A stretch of DNA of 64,000 bases. It comes from Diplosphaera chodatii. Its lineage: Eukaryota > Chlorophyta > Trebouxiophyceae > Prasiolales > Stichococcaceae. Within the stretch, counting starts at the first letter, position 1, and the number at the start of each line of letters is the position of its first letter. The notes under the pieces are model-generated. The model was not told the origin of the DNA and ran no database searches. It worked only from the letters and a program-made list of their open reading frames with translations. The translations under genes and the position numbers were made by a program. The stretch covers positions 434,001-498,000 of the forward strand of contig JAALGY010000030.1 in NCBI GenBank assembly GCA_032358165.1, read 5' to 3'. Positions 1 through 12,500 of the stretch are shown here, one piece after another.

Positions 1-3000
1 ACAATTGCAGCAATGTCATCACCTGGCCATGGCCTCCCCGCATCAGCTGCGGCTCTGGCACACTGCGATACAGACAGAATCCTCGTCACAGTATGCTCCG
101 CCTGCTCATGATGATGCTAAAAGATGAGCACACACAGGTAGCTCCTAGTTCGCAACAGAGCTCCGAACCTCGGTAAGCAAAATAGGAGGATAGCTCGAGA
201 ATGTCAGGGCTGTAAAGCGCACAGCCGCACCTCTGAGGCTTGCAGCAGCGTGCTCACAGCATCGAACAGCCCGGGCGCAAGGCAGCTCTCCTTCAGGTCG
301 ATCACCAGGTCGATGTCCGGGCCGCGCAGGTTTTTGCATGGCTCCACCTGCACAGCTCAAGCCACCTCTGCTGCTTGCCAGTCGTTCAGCGCAGTTGGTA
401 TTCGACAGATCAGGGAAGTGCCAGGGTGACTTGTGGCAGTACTAGTGCCTGCATGTGAACAGGTGCAGGGAAAGTCAGCAACCTGCAGCAACCTGCAGTG
501 CTGCAGCAAGGGCGTTGAGCGACCCCGAGGCAAGGATGCCGCCGGTGCTGGGGGCACTCGCGCTCGAGTCGCTGCTGCAGCCGTCGAGCACACCCTGGAG
601 CATGCACACCAGGCAACATCACTGCCGAAGGTGTGACACAGCGTTCTCATACCGGGAGCAAGTGCACTCATGACAGCAGCAAGCCGTGCAAAGACGCGTA
701 CATCCACACACCTTCATGACTGTGGTCAAATTTGAGAGGTTGAGGTCCATCAGCAAGACCAACTGTGTGCAGCACAGCCAACAAGTCAAGTCTATCACTG
801 CCTTTGCTTGCCTTGAGTGTCACAGGTACATTGCTGTGGAAGAACAAGATTATTTCAGTGCTGGGTGTGCGGGTGAGTGCGTTTAAACATGCGACACACC
901 TGGTCTGTGGGCTGGAGCTGCTCCACGATCGCGGGCAGGCTCTCCGCCACCTCGCTGCAAGGCAGCTCCTGCGGGGCAGCGCTGACCCACTTCGTGGCCA
1001 GCTGCTGGATGCGAGCCAGCTGCGTCAGCAGGGTGCAGACGTCCTTCTCGCTGGGACCATCTACATGGCAACCGAAACAATTTGGTCGACTTGTGATCTG
1101 TGTGCTGGTTTCGCTTCGTTATGTGCAGCGCCAGCTGCCATACCAACAAGGAGCCACACTCGAACGCTGGGTTCCGCAGCAGTGCGTTTGAACCAATGCG
1201 CTGCCACACGTGCGTACCTGGGCGGGTCCATACTGCAAGGTGCGACAGGTACAGCAGCAGGCTGGCATGCCGCGGGGCAGCCAGTAGGTCGACAGCTTTG
1301 CACAGGGTCTTCAACACAGCGGCATGCAGCGCTGGCCACCCCGTACCAGTGCGGGCCGCGCGGTCTGCAAAGTAAAGCAAAAGCAGACGGGCATTAGCTC
1401 TGCAACCCTGAGGCTCATGCACACATCGTCCGCGCAGATCAGCTTGTGGTTTGATGATGTGAGAGCTGGACTCACAAGGTGCGAGCGAACTGGGCCTATT
1501 GATAATTGGCCGTTCCAAGGCAGGATGCTGCATCTTGTTGCCACATATGGGCTTGCACTGGTGCAGTGCACAGTGCAGCGTGTGGTTGACGGACACACGA
1601 TTGAAGCGCACCCAGTGTCGGCAGTATGAACGCATGCACATTCGGCGACATGGCCATGACAGCCTGCAGCAGCTGCCCCGTGCACGTGGCAGCTGGCAGG
1701 CTGGATTGTGGAGGCCAGAGCCCCGCCGCAACCGCACGGTTGTCCATGTGCATGAAGACAACCACCTGCAAAGCAGGCAAGCTATAGTCTGTGCGTGCCA
1801 TGTTGCATGCAAATGCCATGCGATGACATTTGCATGCCATCCTTAATGCCACCATGTCACTTCCAAGCGCAGCCTTGCAGTCTGGCATGGGACCCAGCGC
1901 ATGGCATGCTTGCCTCAGCCGCAGCAAGCATGGTTCTCACATTCTGGACCAGCTCCCCCAGGGTTTCCAACAGCTGCCGCTCGCCAACTGCCTTGTACCA
2001 TCCTTGCATCTTCATGCACCGCAGCAGGCTCCCTGCTGCCAGCAGCAGCCAGATACTGGACTCGTTTGCCCCGTCAATCAGGAACCGCGCCAGCTGAGGG
2101 GGCCGCCGTGTGCTGTTGCTGTGCTGCTCCCGCTTCGTGGCTGTCCTGAACCCAATGCTTGCCGACAGCTTCAGGAGCATCTGCGTGACTGCTTGAAGCA
2201 GGTCGAGGGCTGTCGATGACATCATCTGCAAGCAATACATACACATGTCAGCAATGCCGCAGCACGGGCCCAACCGCACGAGATTTGCTGGATGCTCAAC
2301 AAATGCAGCAACTCACTGAGAGGGCTGATAGCGGGGGCCGGGCCAAAGCAAAGGCTGCACACTCAGCCAGAGGGTTTGCTACGATCTTTGTAGCAAAATA
2401 TCATGCAGAAAATAACAGAGATTCAGGCCTGACCACCCCACCTCATCAAGCTGGAGGTCGGCGTCCCCGCCCAGCGCCTTGCAGTCGTATCGCTGCAGGA
2501 AAGCATGCGTCAGCCGGCCGGCGACGCAGGCGCGCTGCGGGGAGCCGGCGCTGCCCTTGCACAGGTCATCATGTGCAAGCAGCAGAACGCTTGGCGCCAG
2601 CAGTTGCACTGCAAATGCATCTTCCACGCGTCCCAGCATGCCGCTGGGCAGCCAGCGGCGGCGGATGTCGCCCACCGCCTGCATGAGGCCGTGGCATAAG
2701 CAAATGGCCGCCGCAAAGTCTGCCTGCGCAAACGCATCTGCCCCGCCAGCGGCTCTGACTGCCGCCAGTATGGCAGACGCGCCGCGCGCCAAACACACTG
2801 CGTGAGGTTGTGGCAGCTCATGTCGCTGCTTCCGGCATCCCAGCCACTCGGCCAGCCCAATCAGGTCTGCTGCAGCTTTTGCCTCGCTCCCCCCGCCCCA
2901 ATCATGCCAGTGTGGCTCTGTGCACACCTGCAGCTTTTTAAATTCATCTGCATAGACAGCAGCACGGTCAGAAGTCATGTGCATGCTACAAATGCTGCTG

Positions 3001-3413
3001 AGCTACCTGCAGTTCACACGCTCTGCTGTGAGTACGAGAATGGCTACCACACATGTTTGATCGTGATCATTGCTTGAGCGGGGGAATTGGACGCACGCCG
3101 CAGAGTGTCCTTGCAAAGTTGTGTAGCCAGCGTATCTGGAAAGCACGCTGCACACCACGCTGTATTGCCCTCCTCATGCAGCTGAATAGGGTGCGAGCAG
3201 CCTGCGATCAATAGTATCGATTGTAAGTCTGCCTATCCTGCGGAGCTGCAATTACCTCAAGCAGCCAGCGCATGGCATGTGAAGTGGGGTGCTCTATCTT
3301 GAAGTACATCCCCACAGACAGCAAACCCCAAGATCACCGTGACTGTTCATGACTTCCTCTTCTTGGCTCCAAGCGTGGACGTCGAGACCCCACACGATGA
3401 GACACCGAGCCAT
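1..3413 (-). CDS. A1: family-A protein (RRM-like, helical; 3' part off-window)
   Basis: First member of the family-A array, cut by the left window edge, so its C-terminus (a U-box in A2) is not visible. The start is the ATG at 3411-3413, giving MARCLIVWGLDVHAW, which aligns with the starts of A2 and A3; the first exon ends near 3338 before GTGATC. Further exon blocks on the minus strand lie near 3110-3185 (EEGNTAWCAACF, RRM-like strand 3), 2450-2950, 1860-2220, 1590-1770, 1205-1375, 905-1060, 690-735, 490-620 and 200-340. All are matched in order by A2 and A3. A1 is the most diverged copy: it lacks the glutamine run of A2/A3 in the 1860-2220 block. Function is unknown; if it ends like A2 it would be a U-box ubiquitin-ligase-type protein, which is inference. 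Exon borders are approximate. Confidence 0.6.
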
Positions 3414-3879
3414 GGCGTCGTCTGCGCTGGTTGACTGGCCAGCTCGGCAAACAGGAAGAGTCCGCAATTGCAGGTCGCTTGATTGCTCCTAGGTGCTGAC
3501 ACTTGTTCGAGGCGGCTCAGGCATGATGGAGCGGAACGCCTGTCTGTGTAAGCTGCGATGTGACTACCACTTCTGATGAGGTTTTCACCAGGGGGTGGCA
3601 TCCTGCTGGTGGCACACCTCGCACCCAGTAATGGCTCAAATGGGACGCTTTTCCGCCGAATAAACCGCCACGATTCACAACTATTGCCTCGATCAGTCCA
3701 AGCCAAATGAAGCAAGTCTTGTAGATTCCGACATGTACGTGGTGCCACGTGATACATATAAAGCTCCCTTGCAACATGCATACTGTTGAGCAGCAAACAA
3801 CAGGAACTGCATTGCCACCTCATCATGTCCGACTGCTGTCCGCATCCAAAGTACTGAGCGTCATGATCCCAGCCGCTGA
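3414..3879. other. A2/A1 intergenic spacer
   Basis: About 470 bases between the A2 stop and the A1 start. It should hold the A2 3' UTR and the A1 promoter. No gene, repeat or clear signal was seen. Confidence 0.5.
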
Positions 3880-6800
3880 TCAAGTTGGCTGCAGCTGCTG
3901 AATCAGGTTGCGCAGGGCATGGTTGGGCAGCATGCTATATGTTCCCTCCGGCAGTGGCTGCCTGATAAGCGGGTGCACCCCAGGGTTGGCTGCCAGCCAC
4001 TCCTCCGGGGCCGCCCGCTCGAAGCTGTGGCCCTCGCCGCCCCACAGCACCGGGTCCTGCATGACCTCGCCGCTCAGCGGACAGCGCCACCACTCTGGCT
4101 CCTTCTTTGCATGGCTGGCGTCCAATGCAATGGCTGGTTGCTGCAGCACCGGGGTCTGATGAGCGCCTGGGCTGTCACCTGGGCTGCCTGCTGAGTAGTG
4201 CTGTGCTGGAGCTGCTTCTGGCTCCATATCCGCCGCGCTAGATGCGCCGCCGTGATGGGTGACTGTGGCACGAGCTGGCATGGAAGTTGCTGTAGTGGGC
4301 TGAGCGCTTGTGTCGGTGGGCTGCTCACTTGGGGCAGTGGCAGGACTGGCAGCTGAACCTGCTTGGCTGCTTTCTTGCGGGCGCGCTTGGCGGCTGCCTT
4401 GCTGCGCTGGTTTGGAGCGCCTGCAGGCTGCTCTTCTGCCTGTTTGCAATGACAGTGAACTGATATCCGTATTCTCTGTGTCGTTATAGTGTAGTATGCA
4501 CCGTTGGCACTTCTGCCACAAGCTGCCACATGTCTGCCTGTCTGCATGTGCACTCGAAAACAACTCCCTGGCCCACGTACCATGAACGGTGTGAAACCGA
4601 GATGGGACACCTCCGCAGGGCGTACCAGCAGCTCCTGCATGGCATGGTCAGCTGCAGCGACGGCGGCAGCATCTGCAGCTGCTGAGCCGCCGCCCGCTGT
4701 GCTGCGGCCCCCTCCCCGGCCGCCCTCCAGTACAGCCGTCACCTTGTGCAGCATTGCCTCCCGCCGCTCGGGCCACCCTGGATCCGCGCTTGGCGGCGGC
4801 TGCAGGTCCCTTCAGCCAGGTATCGACATTCAGGCCTGCACTTGCCGTGCTATTAATATGTAACCATGCTCGAAGACAAGATGCCAACACACTGTTGTTC
4901 AGCAGATCTGAGCACCTGATATGCTGCAGCGCGGCAAGCCAGCTGCCATCCCGCAGCACATCCGCGCAAGCCGGCGCGTCAGCTGCCAGGATTGCTGCCA
5001 CGATCTTGCAAGTGGCCGCAATGCCAACCTCTGTGGGCAGCCACGCTGCTGTGTCGTCCTCTGACAAAGCTGCTTGCCATGGCAGCGCCTGCAGTCATGG
5101 ACGCTCATGATCCACACCGTGCCACACCACAGCTATTGGTTAGTCACCGTTTGGACTGGCTGCAAACGCCGCAAGCTTTGACAGCTGCACGCTGTTGGTC
5201 CACGACGTTATGTGCGGGAGAAGATTTAGCACATCAGGGCAGTGATGCAGTGACATTGCCCTTGCAGCCGTGAGCCCGCACCTGCAGCAGGGGGCCGACC
5301 AAGCCTCGCTTGGCAAGGGCGCGCGTCACCAGGGGTGTCAGTCCTCGAGCGGCACCCCGCAGGATGTTAGCTGCCAGGGCTCGGGTCTCGTGCGGCTTGC
5401 GTGAGTCCGGCTGCTCCGCCGCTGTGGCCGTGTGTGACGAAGCCGCCTGCGCTGCAGCCTCTGCATGCGCAAGCCGCAGGCTGCCGAGGCTGCCTTGCAC
5501 CAGGGACGCGAAGGCATCGCCCGCCCAAGCCTTGCCTGCCCTGGCCGCATCGCTGGCCATCTGCAAACGCACATGAGCATGAGCTTCCGGAATCCGATAG
5601 CGGGCGCGGTTGACATTCCAGGAAAAGGATGGCAAGGCCTGCCAGATGTTTAGTGTTGGCGTTGCACATTCGCGCCTTCCAAAGACCTGGCAGCGGACTT
5701 GGCCGGACGGCATTGCATATGACGCTGGACATGATGCACAGGGTGCGTGGCATGCAGCCCCACCTGCGTGACTTCCGACAGCAACCTGCTGGCGTCAAAC
5801 AGACTTGGAGCCAGGCAGCTGCTGGTGTCTTCATCAATCAGGCCGCAGCTCAGACTTCGCAGGTTGGCATATGGCACCACCTGCTGGGTGGGAACGCGTC
5901 ACATTGCGCTGCTGCCTGTGCACTGCAGTGCTAGGGTGCACTGAACATTTAGACTGCTGTTGGCAACAAGCAGGGGTGGCAGATGCACTTGTAGCAGTGT
6001 CAGGTTGCGAATGGTGTGGTCAGGGGCAGGGACCAACCTGCAGTGCCGCTGCAAGGGCACTTACAGCCCCCGAGTCGAAGATGCAGTCTGGGGTGCATGT
6101 GCCAGGACCTTCGCCGGGGCTTAGCACGGTCTGTAGCATGTAAAGCAACAACATGTACGGACTGCCAACACCAGGAGGCATTCACACAAGCTGCATCTGT
6201 ACCACACGATCAGTGGGTGTGCAGCCACTCACATCTACGGTCGAGACCAGCTGAGATGCGCTGAGGTCCATCAGTAGGACCAACTGCATAGCATGGAGCA
6301 CCAGGCTCATCTTCAGCGGCCCTCAACACACCATCAGCTTACCAGACATCTGACAAGGTGCAGGCACAGCTGTTAAACACATCAATCTGTTTAAATAAAA
6401 CACGCCACAGATCATGCAGTGTTGGTATATGGGCCGATGCAGAGACGACCCTATCACTATGTGGCCACGGCAGTGGAGTGCGTTTTGCGGCATGCCTGAT
6501 CAGCAAAGGGAAGCAGCTGTGTGGCGACCAGCGGCGTACAACTTGTCAGTTTGCCACACGGGGGTTCGTCTGCAGGGCTTTGGACCCAGCTGGCCGTCAG
6601 CCGCTGCACACGGGCCAGCTGCGATGCCATGATCATCAGGTTTTTCGTCTTGTGCTTCGGAAGACAGACTGCAAGGCAGTCAAAGCACAAATCACTATGG
6701 TGTGCTTTTGGTATGCCGCTGCGCGCAAAGCCAGCCATCAACCACACGTGTACAGTGAGTCCTGCGCAATTTGCACAGCAACGACCTTTCTCATCATGCT

Positions 6801-9009
6801 GGCAACGCACTCTGCATGGTACGCCACGCCAGCACCGACATGAATTGCAGTAGTCCCAGGTGCCTTGGGGCCTTCAGGTTGTCCAAACAGCTGTTCAGAG
6901 CCCTCATGACGGCTGCATGTACTGCTGGCATCCTTGCGGCTGCGCCGCCAGCTAAGTCTGTATGACCATACACAACCAGCATCATGATCTGATGCAGCGC
7001 AGCGAAAAGGCGTCGGCACAGTGTTTGAGGGGCCAGAGCCATCTCTGGCTCTCTGAGATGGCATGTGCCGATGTGACCATCAGCATCTGCGCACAATCCT
7101 CTGCAGCACACTCTGCTTGGCCATGATCACTTGCACAGATGCAACCAGATAGTGCGGCATGCACAAATGTCACAGCCAATGCACGAATACCGATGCAAGC
7201 TTCACATGTCGCCAATTTGGGGAACAGATCACCCATTGTCGTTTGCAGGGCGCTGACGGTGCGATGCATCTGCGCTACACAGGCTGCGGCTGGCACGGTG
7301 GTCTCCAGGGGCCACAGACCGGCCGCAGCCGCACGCTCCTCCAGCTGCGTGCAGGCGACAACCTGCAGTGCGAGCAGTGTCAGTCACTCTACCATCTTCT
7401 TCTCCAGTGCATCACTGGACGCAGGGTGTTAATCAGCAACCACCACCCCGGGGCCCGTGTATGCCTGCTTGGGTGCAGCCCACTGAGTGCAGACCAGAGA
7501 ACTAGAGGCTTGGCAGCTCATGCCGAAGGACTTGTAGATGTGCAGCAGGGGCTCTCAGGCAGCACCTTTCGGGGCAGCTGCACCAGGGCGTCCAGCAGCT
7601 GCTGCTTGTCAGACAAGCTGCTCAGCAGCTTCTGCTTGTGACACCAGATGCAATGCAGCAGGCTGCCTGCTGCCAGCTGCAGCCAGATCCATGCCTCGTG
7701 CAGCTCGCAGGCGGTGCCGCGCGGCTGGTTGTGCTGCTGCGTGCAGGGTGTCAGCTGCTGCTGCTGCTGCTGCCGCTGCAGCTGCCGGATAGCCCCTTCA
7801 ACTGATTCTGACCAGTCTGAGAGCGCCTCCACAGATGCGCTTAGCAGCTCGACGCAGCCTTTAGCAAACGCCTGTTGGAACAAACACGCAGTGCTCATAG
7901 ACAGCAAGGCTGAGTGCACGGTGCACAGCTTCTTGACTGCACAGCTTTGCAGCAGGGAGCTTCAACCACTGCTGTCCAGCCTGCGTAGGCTAGTTGCAAA
8001 AGAAGAGCAAGTGCGAAGAAGCACAACAAGCATGCCATCTACCTGACAACTTAAAGTCCTCGATCATCTGCCATCCAACTGCTCACCTGCTTGTCTCGCT
8101 CCGTGATGTCCCGTGTCTCCAGGGCGGCGTGCAGCTGCTGGCCGGCGGCGTAGGCGCGCTGCGGGGCGCCGGGCACGCCGCCGCGCAGCTCCCCGGCCAC
8201 GCCCCGCAGGTCTGCTACGGGCAGCAGCGACAGGAAGCCCTCCACTCGGCCGCGCATATCGCAGGGCAGCCAGCGGCGGCGCGGGTCGCCGACCGCCTGC
8301 ATGAGGCCGGCGCACAGGCAGGCGGCCGCCGCCGGGTCCGCCGCGGCGAGCGCCGCGGGGCCGCCGGGCACCTCCGCCGCCAGCATCGCGTCCGCGCCGC
8401 GCGCCAGGCACACCGCCTCGATGCGCGGCAGCGCGCGGGGCTCGTCCCGGCACCCCAGCCGCTCCGCCAGCTGGATGAAGTCTGCCATGGCAGTAGCGTC
8501 CTCGCTCCAGCCGAAGGCCTCCCAGTCCGGCTCCAGGCACACCCGCAGGTGGCTGAAGCGCCCTGTACGGTCGCAATGCGGAACTACACGCCGTGTATGC
8601 TTCCAGCTTGCGGAAGGTCAGATCCAGTGTACGTATGGTAAACGAGGCAGCTTCATGACTCGGTTGTCTGATTGCAAGTTGCAGGCTGAGAGGGTAATCA
8701 AGCACACGTCGTATACTGGCTGCGCAGGCATTTGCAGCCGCCTCAGATGTGAACTCTGCTGCGCACCACGCCGCGTTGCCCTCCTCCTGCAGCTGTAGAC
8801 TGCCCACGCAGCCTGCAAATCAACGCGTGTGGCTCTCCTGACACGTAGGGTAGATGATCAGCCCGTGGCGATAGACATGTGGAAAGTGCATGATCTAACC
8901 ATACTTTCTCAGGGATGGCCCAGGGAGGGTCACCATGTTTGGTCAGAGCGCCCTGTTCTTCGCTGCAATCGTCCCTGTCGAAGCCCCAGACGAGCAAGGT
9001 ATGCGGCAT
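3880..9009 (-). CDS. A2: RRM-like / helical / U-box protein
   Basis: The complete family-A gene. The ATG at 9007-9009 opens MPHTLLVWGFDRDD, followed by EEGNAAWCAAEF near 8700-8797; together these look like strands 1 and 3 of an RNA-recognition-type fold. Helical blocks follow near 8093-8550, 7560-7880 (with a Gln run), 7245-7370, 6795-6965, 6490-6670, 6005-6120, 5765-5870, 5270-5575, 4890-5095 and 4585-4840. A basic, nuclear-signal-like stretch (KAAAKRARKKAAK) lies near 4330-4440. The last exon (about 3880-4140) is a U-box: CPLSGEVMQDPV, GHSFER, EEWL, RQPLPEG, LPNHALRNLIQQ, then stop at 3880-3882. U-box proteins bind E2 enzymes and act as ubiquitin ligases; that role here is inferred. Substrate and partner are unknown. 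Introns are numerous and most borders approximate; the U-box itself is clear. Confidence 0.7.
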
Positions 9010-9542
9010 ATCGCCTGTCAAGGTTGGCTGGCTGGCTCACGCACTTATCTTGTCGAGGCACCGGCTGGAAGACACATGATTCTACCTTGGACTGCCCTGC
9101 TTTCGAGAACTGTTCGGATCTGACAACACACAGGGTAATAGATGCTTTACAGCGGCAGCACACTTTTACAGCATCCGCAGGCTGCCGGCGTGAGGTGCTC
9201 CGGCTTCTCGAGTCAAGGGGCATAGGGCTGAGACACATAAGGAAGCGGTCCTTCTTGAACCGCCAAATATTCCGCTAGCTTAGGATTATCCTCCTAGAGG
9301 CTTCCCCAGGTATGCGGCATGTACTGGACTTCTAGATCGGAAAGCACCACTCAAGCAGAGCTAACAGGATGTGCCATCTGTGCCAAGGTCTTGACCTGTG
9401 GCCGGAGCCTTGCTCGATGCTGCAGAAACACACAACACGCTACCTATGCTGGCCGCTTGTGTGCGCCGAAACGTGGCAGTTACAGCAGAACACCACCAGC
9501 TCTTGTGGGTCCATGACCTTGATGTGAGCTTCAATTGATTGC
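9010..9542. other. A3/A2 intergenic spacer with conserved 5' flank
   Basis: Separates A3 (3' side) from A2 (5' side). Just upstream of the A2 start it shares short blocks with the region upstream of A3 at nearly the same distance: TGTCGAGGCA at 9051-9060 and GTCAAGGGG ending at 9220. The duplication therefore carried its promoter region. The left-over U-box fragment of A3 lies in the adjoining gene. No other gene was seen. Confidence 0.5.
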
Positions 9543-12500
9543 TCACACTTCAGCTGAGCCGCAGCTGCTGAATGGTGTATTGTGCTCAGCGCATGGTTGG
9601 GCAGCACACTGACTGCCCCTGGCGGCAGCGGCTGCCTGCTGAGCGGGTCCACCCCAGGGTTTGTCACTCAAGTGGAACACCCCTGCACAGCATACCAGCA
9701 GCTCCTGCATGGCACGATCTGCTGCAGCGATGGCTTCAGGACCTGCAATTGCTGCGCCGCCGGCTGTTCTGCTGCGGTTGTCTCCGCCACTGCCCTCCGG
9801 CGCAGCCGTCACCTTCTGCAGCAGCGCCTACGGACCGCCGCTCGCGCCACTCCGGAGCCACGAGCCTGGCGGCGGCTGCAGGGCCCTGCGTATTCAACAG
9901 CTGCAGTCCTTCACTTTGCAGGCACGTGCATCCTGTGCTCTGCTGTTGCCATGATGCACTGAAGGTGGGGTGCCAAAAGCGCAGGATATGCGTCCATGCA
10001 CAACCTGATGCGCTGCACCGCTGCATGCCAGCTGCCATCCCGCTGCACAGCCTCGCAAGTCGGCGCGTCAGCAGCCAGAACTGCTTTCACGATCATGAAG
10101 GTAGCCTGAACCCCAAGCTCTGTAGGCAGCCAAGATGCTGCGTCGTCCTCGGACAGCGCTGCTTGCCATGGAAGCGCCTGCAGGTGTGCAACCGCTCATG
10201 ATTCACACAAGTGCTACACTAAAGCTGTGCTGCAGGTGCTGAGACCTCCGTCTGCAGACAGCTGCCCAAAGTGCAGCATCCGACATGTGCACGTGCTGAT
10301 TGTTTGTGTCATCACACGTGGCACCGACAGCTTGTCCTGGCAGCAATGCAGTGGCACTAGGTTTGTCCGGAGCGGAAAGGTGAGCATGCACCTGCAGCAG
10401 GGGGCCGACCAGGCCTGCCTCGGCCAGGGTGCGCGTCACCGGTGGAGTCAGTGCTTGGGCGGCGCCCTGCAGGATGGTGGCCGCCCGCGCCCGTGTGTTG
10501 TGCGGTTTGCAGGGGTCCGGGGGCGTGGCGCCGGGCGGCGGGGAGGAGGCAGCCGCCTGCGCTGCAGCCTCCGCAGCCGCAAGCCGCACGCTGCCGAGGC
10601 TGCCTCGCACCAGGGCTGCGACGGCATCCCCCGCCCACGTCTTGCCCGCAGCAGCCGCAGCGACAGCCGTCTGCAGCTCACACATGAGCATTTGCTCCCT
10701 GCATCTGCCATGGCATGTCGTAAAGCATGGCAAGGCCAGCCAGGTTGCCAGTGGTGGCGGTGCGCAGGTATGCACCCTGGAGGGTTGACAGGGTGCCTGG
10801 CCATGCAGCACAGCATGGGGATGTCAGGAGGACATCCTGCACAGGCATCACAGGTTGCGGTGTTTGCCCCACCTGCACAGCCTTCTGCAGAACATCGGTG
10901 GCTTCGAACAGCCCCGGCGCCAGGCAGCTGCTGGGGTCCTCCGACACCAGGTTGCCGCTCAGGCTTCGCAGGTTGGCGGGTGGCTCCTCCTGCTCGTTTC
11001 GACAACATTTCGTTCCGCATTGCCTGTCCCTGGAGGTGTTGCTGAGGACACAGGCCATCGTCAGCAACACGCGGGGTGGCATGTGCACCTGTGGCAGTAT
11101 CAGGCCATACAGTCAATCTGACTGTCGGTGGGACAGGAAGGAACTGCGTGCCTGTAGTGCCGCTGCCAGGGCGCCGACAGCCCCCAAGGTGAAGAGGCAG
11201 TCGGGGTGCATCAGGCCGGGCTTGATGCGTGCGCCAGGACCGCTGCCGTGGCGCAGCACCGTCTGCAGCATGCACAGCAACGGTTTGCAGTCTTCGACAC
11301 CGGGAGGCTATTTCATGACCTGCATTGCTTGTTCGCTGTACATATGTACAGTGGTGACGTGTTACCGCTCACATTTGCGGTATCTACCAGCTGGGCTGCG
11401 TTGAGGTCCAGCAGAACAGCCAACTGCATGGATCACCAGGTTCATCTTTGAGAGCCCTAGTCAGGCAGTCAGCGCGCCAGGACATCAACAGGAATTGTGC
11501 ACAGCTGACAAATACATCAGCCTGTCTGCAACAGCATGGGGTAAACAGGGCCCGTGCATGGCACAGACACGGTTGCAGGTGTGGCCACAATGAAGTGACA
11601 ATGCGGCAGACCTGGTCAGCAGACGGAAGCATCTGCACTGTGGTGAGCGGCGGGTCTGGTGCCAACCCGCCGATCGGCAGCTCCTCTGCCGGGGTGTGGA
11701 CCCAGCTGGCCGTCAGCTGCTGCACACGGACCAGCTGCGAGGTCATGACCTTGAGGTTCTTCGTCTTGTCCCTGTCCGGCGTATCTGCAAGGCAATCAGA
11801 CAGCACGCAGCCTTTGCCATGCTCCTCTGCCGACACGCCATGCCATGCCGGCTGCCGAACACAGTTAACTATATACGATCGCATTACACAAACAAGACTC
11901 TCTTGACGGATAGGCCACACCGGTGCAGCGATGCACCTAGCATGGTGAACCACGCCGTCGTCATCATGAACAGCAGCAGCCCGAGGTGCCGCGGGGTCCT
12001 GAGGTGGTCCAAGCAGCCGTCCAAGGCCGCTATGACTGCAGCATGCACTGCTGGCATGCCTTCAGCTGCGCGGCCAGCTGCATCTGCACAGCCGCACACA
12101 AGCAGCCGCAGAATCAGTCGCAGTGTATCATATTGACGGTGAGGCTGATCATACACATGTCAGAGACAGACCGCATGTGCCTGGGCGGCCATCAGCCATT
12201 TGCACACACCATCCTGCAGCAGACTGTGCGTGGCCCTGGGCACATGCGGCTTTGTGACCGCAGCTGGTGGCATGTGAGACCGTTGCATGAGCGGCAAGCC
12301 CGTGAGCCGCACGTGTTGCTGAGTGCTGCAACGGCCCACCCGTTGTCTTCTGCACCGTCGCGACGGCGCGGTGCATCTGCGCCACACAGGCCGCAGCCGG
12401 CACGGTAGTTTCCAGGGGCCACAGCCCAGCCGCAGCCGCACGCTCCTCCAGCTGCGCACACGTGACCACCTGCAGCGCAAGCGGGTTCCATCACACTCGA

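Noticed and set aside
3347..3883. Minus-strand frame ending in a basic GAKKRKS tail, looking like a nuclear signal
   Set aside because: It overlaps the first A1 exon in another frame; the frame giving MARCLIVWGLDV is the one conserved in A2 and A3.
8301..8798. Long plus-strand open frames opposite array A (also 13,239-13,713)
   Set aside because: They mirror GC-rich exons that are conserved between paralogues in the minus-strand frame only; the plus frames are not alike.
9440..9667. Separate small U-box gene at the end of A3
   Set aside because: It lacks the first two thirds of the domain and a start, and joins directly to the preceding A3 exon; read as a deletion scar.
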